From contig QYRS01000001.1 in assembly GCA_006503535.1 (NCBI GenBank), positions 3,286,001 through 3,350,000 of the forward strand: a stretch of 64,000 bases of DNA, in the 5' to 3' direction. The notes beneath the pieces were generated by a model. That model made no database searches. It saw nothing but the letters and a program-made list of their open reading frames with translations, and had not been told where the DNA came from. Of the stretch, positions 56,134 through 64,000 are shown piece after piece. The stretch is from Arthrinium phaeospermum (taxonomy: Eukaryota; Ascomycota; Sordariomycetes; Amphisphaeriales; Apiosporaceae). Both the position numbers and the translations under genes were made by a program. Each line of letters opens with the position of its first letter. Position 1 is the stretch's first letter.

Positions 56134-57833
56134 CTAGGCCCCATTTCGAAGCCATTGTTGCCGCATATTGCCTATCCTGTCCCGTAACACATAACCCTTG
56201 CGCAGCAACATCTTCAGCATGGCCAGGTCCTCGCCCCGCACGACCTCGGCGAGAAGATTCTTAAGCCTGTCCTGTTCCGGCGACAGGATCCCGGAGTCGA
56301 TCAGCTTGGCCATGATGCGCACGCTACCGGCCCGCGCCGTCATGAGGGACAGCACGTACACCTGCGTACCAGACTGCTCGCCGTGGCAAGCGTGCTCCTC
56401 GAGCAGGTAGTCCACAATGTCCTCGTGGCCTATCCGGCACGCCGGGCCCAGCGGGACGACCTGCGGCGGGGATCCGTGGATCGCGGCGATGCGTGTGCGG
56501 TAGTGCCGCAGCATGGTCAGGTTGCCCTGCCGCAGCCATTCCATGTCCATCTGTTGCGTGTCCGGGCTGGGCGCGGCGCCGAACTGCGTCATGTAATTCC
56601 ACATGGCGGGCGATTGGGCAGACCTGTCGGCTCTCGGTGTTAGCGTTTACTCTTCTTGAAGTGGTCAGAATGTCTTGGGAGGAGGTAATGGAAACTTCCT
56701 CGGCTAAACTGTTACTACATCCCATATAAGACACTGGGCCAACGTGGAATAAACACTGCAACCGGAAGGAATCAACACGGAAAGTCGCTTACCACTGCAT
56801 CGCAGTCAGACTAGAAACGGGACTGGCATCGCCGGTCTCCGCGAACGCAAAGCTCTTGGACAATAAGGGGGGCGGGTAGTCGCTCAGGGTCGGCGGGAAG
56901 ATGGCGCGCTGCAGCATGGGCAGGTCGTCCGCGAGCAGGGCGCCCCGGATGGCACCCGGCCATCTCTCGACCGACCACCTGATCCATTCCTCGTCGAGGT
57001 CGTGGGGCATGCTGGACTTGCCCCCGGTCGCTTCCGCCACGCCCCAAATGTGGTTCTGAAAAAGGTCCAGCATCTCGGCGTGGCCCTGGAACGCGGCGAT
57101 GCCGATCGGCTGCGGGAAGAAATCAGTCTCGCGCACCGGCGTGCAGTCCCCCTTCTCTAGTAGCGTAGCGGCGACCGAGAGCTCGTTGAAATAAGCCGCC
57201 GCGCACAGCAGATTGGCGGCGGCATCCGGCTCGACTCGGGGTGCCGGATGCTGCCGGTGGCCGCGCGATTTGGCCCTGCAAGTGTTCTCGAGCGCGAGCC
57301 AGCAAAGTCCGTCTACGATGTCGCGCACTGCACGGTGGCGGGATGAGGATGGGTGATCGCCTTCCGAAGACGAGGAGGACGACGTTCTGGCCGCCCACAA
57401 CGCCTCGGCGGTCTGGCGGATCTCGACGAACCACCCCGCGCCTGGCTCCGTCTCTCCCATCGCCTGGTGCACGAGGTAGTCGTGCCAGAGCTTCTTGGCG
57501 CCGTGGCAGCCGTTACGAACCCGCCACAAAACACCCACCTCCCGCGCGGTGTAGCGCTCGAGCGCCCGTGAAGCGTAGAGGGCGGGCACGAGATTCTCGT
57601 TGATCCGCTCTGGAGTTGGCTGGTTAGAAAATGGGATTAAGGGGAAGGGGGAAAGGGGGGGTCAACTTGCTGCAGACGAGTCTCAACCGAAGGCCGCGCT
57701 TAAGCGTTCGAGTGTGGATGGAGGATATTAGGATGCCCTGCAGGAGCTCGTTTGGTAGATCTAGTACGTGCATGTCCGTGTTGGGATAGTTCAGGCGAGG
57801 TGCTTGTGTAATGCGGTTCGATGTTACTTGCAT
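56134..57833 (-). CDS. F-box / ankyrin-like protein, multi-exon
   Basis: The first exon starts at ATG 57833 or, more likely, ATG 57773 (MHVLDLPNELLQGILISSIH), an F-box N-terminus running to RLVCSK. An intron begins at about 57666 (GTTGAC); the acceptor near 57610-57616 could not be placed exactly in frame. The main exon (to about 56785) reads PALYASRALERYTAREVGVL, an acidic Ser-rich loop, and ankyrin-like helices such as NLLCAAAYFNELSVAATLLE and IGIAAFQGHAEMLDLF. It ends at a GTAAGC donor; a ~160-nt intron leads to an in-frame exon from about 56626 (SAQSPAMWNYMTQF) with further units (GPACRIGHEDIVDYLLEE) to the stop at 56134. Likely an SCF adaptor by analogy. The ankyrin units are divergent, so the repeat call is moderate. 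Confidence 0.65.
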
Positions 57834-57879
57834 GTCTCGGGGTGCTAGTTGCTGGTATAAGTAGTAAGGTAAACCCCAA

Positions 57880-58838
57880 GCTATATAAAAATTTAACCTT
57901 TTAAAATAATTATTATAAAATTAAATTAATTTAATATAATATTTAAAATAAAAAAATTTTTAATATTTAAATAATAAAAAATAAAAATATATTAATAATT
58001 ATTTTATTTTATTTATAAATTTTTTAATATTAAATAAATAAATATTTAAAATTAATATTTAATTTAATAAAATATTATTTAAAATTTTATTTAATATTTA
58101 AAATAAAATAAAATATATATTTTAAATTTAAATTAATTTAATTTTATTAAATTAAATATAATATTTAAAAAATAATACGAATTTTTCCCTATATAAAAAA
58201 AAGTAAAAATTACATTTTTAAAATAAAAGATTAAATAAATTTATTTTATAAAAAGTTTATACGTTTATATTTATATTATATTAAGTATAAAATATTAAAA
58301 ACGTTTTAAATATTATTTTATTAATTTAAAAATTAAATATTATCTTTTAAATACTATATATTTAATAAATTATAAAAAGTCGAAATTAATTTTTAACGTT
58401 TAAAATAATATTTCAAGATTTAAAATATTATATAATATAAGGGTATTAGAACTATATTTATTTTTATTTTTATTTAATATAGATTTTTAAAAATATATTT
58501 ATTTTAATTTTTTATAATACTTTAAATTAAAAATTTAAAAAATTAATTTTATTACTTTATAAAGGTTAAACCTATTATTTTAAAGCTTATCTTTAAAATA
58601 AAAATAATACTTTTTAAAGTATATCTTGATTATATTTTTTATATTACTAAAGTATTACTTTATAATGATATTATTATTTTAAAATAAAGCTATAATTAAT
58701 TAATAAAATTATAATTAAAATATTTTTATATAAAATAATTTATTTAATTATAAAGTTAAGATATATTTAAAGTTTATTTTTTAAAATTTTATTTTAATTT
58801 ATAAAGTATTTTATATATAAAAGTTTTTATATTAAAGG
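57880..58838. repeat. Almost pure A/T block, RIP-like relic
   Basis: Nearly 1 kb with only scattered G or C, long homopolymers and TTTAAA/ATTTAA motifs, bounded sharply by normal composition on both sides. Such blocks in filamentous ascomycetes are usually repeats destroyed by repeat-induced point mutation. No element can be recognised any more. It begins just upstream of the F-box gene start at 57833. Confidence 0.8.
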
Positions 58839-59522
58839 GTGGGCGATAGGTAGGGGGTGACGGTAGCCTGAGTCTTAGTCTTAGGGCTATGAAAAGGGTA
58901 CCGTAACAGGGGCGGATTGTCTTCCCAAGGTGGTTGCTGCTGCCTAAATACATCAGCGGTACGCTGTACCCTGGCAGGGCTTCAAGCAAGCAAGCAGACA
59001 AGCCCCAACGGGAGGAAATCGGCCAAGTCTTTCACCTCCCGAACAACCACTATTCCAATCAAAAGATTACTACATCAAAGACGCATTGCTATTGTAGATC
59101 ACTTCCGTGGCCTAATCGGGAGTAAGTGGAATAATCAAAGGTACGTAGGTCTGTTAGTGGACAATCCGGCTTATTTCAGCGGTCCCTTGGCAGGTTACAG
59201 GGCAGAATACAGGGGACCTCGGGCACGCCAACGCACGGGCCCAACCCAATTTCAGCTCCCACTCTGGGGGGCACCGCCCAATCATCAGTGAATCCTGGCA
59301 AAACTCCTCCATCCATCGTCATCTTCCCATCCAGCCGCACACGACGACACCAGAGCCGCGGGTTGCCATGCTCGGCGAGTTTCTGCTCTGCTTCCATTGC
59401 CGTACGAAGTTTATGACGATAGCGGGGGCCTCCTGTCTCACTCGGTGCGGGACTTCCCTCACGCATTTGCATCATGTCGCGCCGCATAGTAGTGGCTGGA
59501 TAAGCCGTGCCACATCGTTCCC
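58839..59522. other. Intergenic, nothing recognised
   Basis: About 0.7 kb of normal composition after the A/T block; short open frames without motifs. Confidence 0.45.
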
Positions 59523-60266
59523 ATGCGCACCGGTCTCATCCGACACCGGCCGTTTTCATTCAGCGCAGCACTGCAACAGCAACAACGGCATACTCGACCT
59601 GCCAAGGACATATTGAGACAGCTTCCGAGCCAGCACCGCTCACGGCATGGAGCTGGCCCCAAGCCCACCGTCCTACGGGCTCACATCTACGGCACCCTCT
59701 TCCTGTCCGTAGCGCTGCTCGTCCCTGATGAGTCAATGGACTGGGGCCCCGCTCCGAGCTGGGGATCAAGACCGTGCAGGACATCCTCCGCCCGGCCACG
59801 TACGCCGAGAAGAAGCACGAGTTCATGATGACGGGCGCGGCGCTGCTGGCTCTCGGGCGGCCAGGCCGACGACGTGCAGGTGCACGAGACGCCGCTGGTG
59901 GCGACGGCCGAGTCGTCGAGATGGAGGGCCACCTGCAGAACCTGGTGCTGACGGCGCCGGACCCGAGGTCCCGGGGGGCACGCTGGTGCTGTGCCAGAGC
60001 GTCTTCGTCGACGACCACGAGCCCGAGTTCTACGTCAGCACCCACGGCAGCATGAACAACGACGCCGCCGAGGCCCTCATCCCGCCCTTTGAGGAGTTCG
60101 CGCGCACCCTCCGGGCCGCGGGCGGGGGGGTCCCGTGCGCGGGGCGATGCTGCTGCTCGAGGCGAGCGGGAGCTGGAAGTGCATCTACTGGGACGGCAAG
60201 CGGTGGTTCAACTTGATCTTTCTCGAGTGGCAGACGGCCGAGTCCATGGGGTTCGTCTACGAGTAG
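59523..60266 (+). pseudogene. Broken gene for an unknown ~210-aa protein
   Basis: Plus-strand pieces in three frames follow one another: RAHIYGTLFLSVALLVPDES (near 59690), then KTVQDILRPATYAEKKHEFM, QADDVQVHETPLVATAES, VEMEGHLQNLVLTAPDP, VPGGTLVLCQSVFVDDHEPE with EFYVSTHGSMNNDAAEALIP, and finally GSWKCIYWDGKRWFNLIFLE to a stop TAG at 60264-60266. At least four single-base frame changes are needed within 600 bp, all in G/C runs. Each piece looks like genuine, conserved-looking protein, so the damage is either very recent or technical. No family recognised; a hydrophobic N-terminal segment may be a membrane anchor or signal. Confidence 0.5.
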
Positions 60267-60534
60267 GACAACTTTGACGACTGATTGGGAAGTTGGTATT
60301 GCACAGTGGGCTAGGGATGCGGCATTTTATATAGCGCGGCGTTTTGCTATCACAAAAGTTCGAAGGCCTGGCGAAAGTGTCGCTGAGAGGGGACGGTCCA
60401 AAAACGGTGCATCGGGAGAGAGGGTATGAAACGGGATATAGATATACGGAGATGGTACTAAGACTATAGAGCGCGGAGAAGACGATACACTATGAATATA
60501 CCCCGGGTCCAACCATCCTCCGATTCCGATGGTG

Positions 60535-61142
60535 TCATATCTTGAGACGCTCATCGCCTGCAATAGTACGGGCAATAAATTCGGTCTACATGCTGAGCCC
60601 ACACCTCATAGCTCTGTACATGGCACGAGCATGCTCGAAACACTTGACCACCATTGTCAAGTTCGATCAAAGAGTCTACGTACACGATGTCAGCCGGATG
60701 CAGATTGGCCAATTGAGAAGGAGTCAATTAGTGACTTACTGGTCTCAAGGGTGAGGACATCGCCGCCCTTCTGCTTGCATTTGAGCATGCCGGTTCGGGG
60801 CGACATGATGCACTCGTCGACAGCGCCCGAGATCTTGCCAGAGTCGGGGTTCCATGGTCAGCAACGAGCACCCAATACACATCGGGATTTACCAACATCT
60901 GGCGAGACGACTCACTCTTTCAGGCCAACCAGCTTGTTATCTTTGACACCCAGGCATTGGTTCAGGTCGAGCTCGACGCAGGGAGGTCCGTCGTCGCAGT
61001 GCACCTTGAGCAGCGCAGAATCGGCGACGGCGTTGGCGAACTGTAGGACCTTACACTTGTCGGACCAAGTCTCGTTCTTCTCTTGGGCTAGGATTGGCTT
61101 GGCGGCGAGGGCGAGGATCGCGGCGGTAGTGGTTAGCTTCAT
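60535..61142 (-). CDS. Secreted CVNH-domain lectin-like protein
   Basis: The start at 61142 gives a signal peptide MKLTTTAAILALAAKPILAQ. The mature part has the cyanovirin-N homology pattern: WSDKCKVLQF, ALLKVHCDD, then VELDLNQCLG, the LDLNxCIG hallmark. A second half in the next exon carries SGAVDECIMS and LKCKQKGGD, giving paired Cys. The last intron is firm (donor GTAAGT at 60739, acceptor TTGCAG ending 60558, 182 nt) and joins to a 23-nt last exon ending at 60535. The first intron starts at GTGAGT (60915), but the only nearby AG acceptor (60834) leaves the frame one base off, so a small indel or another site is implied. CVNH proteins bind high-mannose glycans; the fungal function is largely unknown. 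About 114 aa. Confidence 0.7.
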
Positions 61143-61320
61143 CGTGAGATTGGGTTGAACGTTCGTGTCGTGTCAATCAATTGAGCGAAAACGAATGAGG
61201 TGACCGGTGTTCAAAATAAGCATCCTACTGCCACTTTTCAGCGTGTCGTTCTTCGTGCGGGTCACAAAGGACATAAAGGGCCTTGGGGGTCAAAGGGTGG
61301 TGGCGCCTGTCGTCACAAAG

Positions 61321-63814
61321 CTAGAGGCTAACACGCTCCGTAAGGGGCGCTGGATGCAAGCGAGGTCTACGTTGGCCGCTCACAATTGACTTAAAAACGT
61401 GATTTGAAGTCATAGACATTAACGAAATTAATGGTCGTGACCATCTGAAAGAAGGATATTTACAACTGCCAGTGTGACCAAACCAACTACTGTCCCCTTG
61501 TCCCTCGAAGCGCTGGGGCAAAGCTGCCCCGTCTGCAGCGTCAACCAACTCTTCTGATCCTTGACATACCAATCATCGCTGCCGACAGCGGTAGGCGCCC
61601 AGAAGACCGAGTGGGGTCGAGGTCCCGCTTGATGCGCAGCAAGCGCTCGTAGTTGTCGCGCCCGTAAAAGGAGGTCTGGTACTCCGGCTCCATGACGTCG
61701 GCCTCGTTGAGGTAGGTCCCGCTCCCCGGGGTCAGCGACCGCAGGCGCGCCATCCAGTCCTGCGAGATGCGCACGTTGACGCGCTCGACCTCGTCGGGGC
61801 TCGCGTCGGCGGCCCAGATGGTGCCGACGATGGCGAACATGTAGGCGGTGCGCCAGGCGGGCTGGACGGCGCTGGGCGGGGCGCCCTCCGGCGGGTGGCC
61901 GCCGTTGATGCAGTAGAGATGAGCGAGGAGCCCTGGCGGACGAGTCGAGCAGCGTCGAGGGTCGTTGAGCACGCTCGGGTTGGCCCAGTTTCTTTCGGGA
62001 TCAGGCGCGAGGCGGTGCGGACGGTGGGCATGCCGACCTGGTCCGAGGGGAAGTGGCGCTCGTAGGCCTTGAGGAAGCTGTCCGTCTCGAAGAACTTGGG
62101 CTGGACGGGGAACTGGAGCTCCTTCCACTCGGCCAGCAGCGGCGCACAGCTCGCGGTACTCGTCCAGCTTCATCCCGGGATCAGCCACGGCATCATGGTC
62201 CACGTGTTGCCCCGTCCCGTCCGGGGAGGGCAGCAGCGTCGCGTACGCGTAGGTGCCTCGGCAAAGGTCGGGGAAGCGACGCATGTAGGCCTCGAGCGCG
62301 GCGTACGGACCTCGTTGCCTCGCGGTACTCGTCCAGCTTCATCCCCGGGATCAGCCACGGCATCATGGTCCACGTGTGCCCCGTCCGTCCGGGGAGGGCA
62401 GCAGCGTCGCGTACGCGTAGGTGCCGGCCTCGGCAAAGTCGGGGAAGCGACGCATGTAGGCCTCGAGCGCGGCGTACAGGACCTCGTTGCTGACGGCGGC
62501 GTCGGCGCCCGTGCCGGACGTCATGGTGAAGGTCATGCCGGAGAATTTCATGCGCGGGTGCACGCGCACCGTCATCGAGGTGACGACGCCAAAGGTGCCG
62601 CCGCCGCCGCCGCGCAGGGCCCAGAAGAGGTCCGGGTGGTTGGCCTCATCCGCCGTCACGAAGCGGCCGTCGGGCGTCACGACGTCGATGCTCAAGACCT
62701 GGTCGGCGGCCATGCCGTACTTGCCCGTCAGGGGCGATAGGCCGCCGCCGGCGGTGTAGCCACCTGCGGTGCCGACGGTCTGATCGTTTCAAAGTCAGCT
62801 TTGTGATCGGTAATGCTCGTCGTTGCGTCCGACTTACTCTGCCTTCGCCGTCAGGGCGGTCACGCCATGCTTGTCCGCGGCCTCGTACAATTGGTACCCC
62901 GCGATGCCGGCGCCCATCTTGATCGCGGGGCCCGTGTAGGAAGTGGCGGGAGAGCTGTACTTCGAAATGAAGTCGATGTCGTTCATGGTGGTGAGTCCAG
63001 ATCGACAGGGAGCCGGCGCCGGTGGACTTGCCGACGTCATGGCCTGTGTTGCGCACGATCAGCGCACGCCCGTGTTACGGGCAAAGTTGACGGCCAGCTG
63101 GATCTCGGCGACCGTAGTCACGTGACCACGTACGAGGGAGATCCGCCGAGCTCGCAGGTGGCCGGCAACACCGGCATTCTGTGGTAGGCAGGTGCTGCCC
63201 TGGAATAGGGGCCATCATGGAGATGGGGTGCAGTGTGCTATGAGGCAGTCATTAGGACATGTTTTCTTTGAGGGTATTTCTGAGGGAGATGGTACTCACT
63301 GAATGGTCGAATGATTCCACTGGGCCAGTAAGTCCTGGCATTTGGCATCATTGTAGTGGTCCCCTGCGTAGCAAACAGCACCAAGTGGAACAGGCGTGAT
63401 CAACTTGCCCCCAGTGAGTGCGTTGAAGATGTCCCAAGTCTCCGTGGTAGGCCATGCACTCTCCCCAGGGAACGCCTTGCACTTGGGGGTGTCAGGCAGC
63501 GACCCGTATCGAATCGAAAGAGAGTAGCATCGCTGATATCCAGGGACGTGAGGTTAGCAAGCACGGCGTCGGTGAGCTGAAAGCTTCAGGACTGCTCGAT
63601 TCTGGCCGGACGTGCTCAAAGGCTGGGGCGATGTTGCGGGAGGTGGCGACTGAGCGCTGTCAGTTCTTGATATTATAGCTTTCTCATGATATGTCAATGG
63701 ACGCTGAAGGGTTGACTTACGTTTGACCTTGCCACGCAGAAGAACGCTCTGCGAGGAAACGAGCGGCGACAGCGCCGCGACCGCTGCCAAAGCAGGAACT
63801 GACGAATGAAACAT
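61321..63814 (-). pseudogene. BBE-like FAD-linked oxidoreductase, fragmented
   Basis: Starts at ATG 63814 with a signal peptide (MFHSSVPALAAVAALSPLVS), first intron at GTAAGT 63720. Pieces then follow in changing frames: KCKAFPGESAW with GGKLITPVPLGAVCY; TTVAEIQLAVNFARNTGV; RNTGHDVGKSTGAGSLSIWT, the FAD-pyrophosphate segment; [60 protein letters not shown]; later TSFYGRDNYERLLRIKRDLD and FWAPTAVGSDDW near the C-terminus. This order is that of secreted fungal berberine-bridge-type oxidases. Several frame changes are not at splice sites, and an exact-looking 170-bp tandem duplication (62150-62490) repeats the segment [16 protein letters not shown]. Normal members oxidise sugars, phenolics or biosynthetic intermediates. 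As assembled it cannot encode a working enzyme; assembly error is a serious alternative. Confidence 0.75.
62150..62490. repeat. Tandem duplication of ~170 bp inside the BBE-like gene
   Basis: Copy A 62150-62318 (169 bp) and copy B 62319-62490 (172 bp), both starting CTCGCGGTACTCGTCCAGCT and ending CCTCGTTGC. Aligned by eye they differ by six small indels (five of one base, one of four) and by no substitution. In protein terms it repeats about 57 residues of the oxidase and breaks the frame. Confidence 0.93.
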
Positions 63815-64000
63815 TGTGTGGAAGATGCACGGTCCCGGGCTGTTCAGATAAATGAATGACTGGTGCCTGATCGGCAATTGAACGAATGAATAGGGAATAT
63901 GCCCTGGGTGACACTAGTAGCTTCCTAGCCAGCACTCTCAACCAACCAACCGAACGAATCCAAGTAGGCTGGAGAGAGAAGAGCAAAGCTGAGACATGCA

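Noticed and set aside
57880..58838. Centromere or mitochondrial insertion
   Set aside because: Block is under 1 kb, lacks mitochondrial gene or tRNA traces and is flanked by ordinary nuclear genes; a RIP relic fits better.
1..64000. CRISPR arrays, bacterial operons, telomere repeats
   Set aside because: No regularly spaced repeats and no TTAGGG arrays were seen; introns and gene families are eukaryotic.

Overview
The window is nuclear DNA of a filamentous ascomycete (Pezizomycotina). Intact genes carry short spliceosomal introns of about 50-70 nt with GTAAGT-like donors, CTAAC or CTGAC branch points and AG acceptors. One tRNA has an intron just 3' of the anticodon. Gene families (ACS and DHA1 transporters, F-box/ankyrin proteins, a CVNH lectin, a BBE-type oxidase) are typically fungal. 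A block of about 0.96 kb is almost pure A/T, as left by RIP-type decay. Class or genus cannot be fixed from the sequence alone.

Layout. (1) 0-17 kb is gene-poor and decayed: four minus-strand coiled-coil or charged gene fragments with broken frames, two more broken minus-strand fragments, short tandem duplications, and one secreted two-repeat protein with two frame breaks. (2) 17-41 kb is an accessory metabolic region: a tiny putative membrane protein with a possible 31-nt intron, a Cys-rich protein, an FAD monooxygenase next to an ACS-family transporter, a DHDPS/aldolase-fold enzyme, an Ayr1-like SDR, a fructosamine-kinase-like protein, a DHA1 transporter tail-to-tail with an ACMSD/6-methylsalicylate-decarboxylase-like enzyme, and a UDP-glycosyltransferase. 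There is no PKS, NRPS or terpene synthase. (3) 41-54 kb is conserved housekeeping sequence: two tRNA-Val genes (AAC, and TAC with intron) and one tRNA-like sequence, ZW10/Dsl1, an M16 metalloprotease, a PGAP4-like glycosyltransferase and a pyroglutamyl-peptidase. (4) 54-64 kb is accessory again: two convergent F-box/ankyrin-type genes, the A/T block, a broken unknown gene, a CVNH lectin and a fragmented BBE-type FAD oxidase containing a 170-bp tandem duplication.

Two points stand out. Frame breaks concentrate in the two flanks, while about 16 kb of coding sequence in the middle has only one. The two copies of the duplication in the BBE gene differ by six small indels and no substitution, which looks more like a sequence or assembly error than evolution, so broken genes at the edges should be read cautiously. 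Functionally, the 20-41 kb region suggests handling of small aromatic or organic acids: ring hydroxylase with importer, decarboxylase with exporter, reductase and glycosyltransferase. This is inference from neighbourhood only. Exon structures marked as closing were checked by hand: exon lengths sum to a multiple of three and the frame is kept at each junction.
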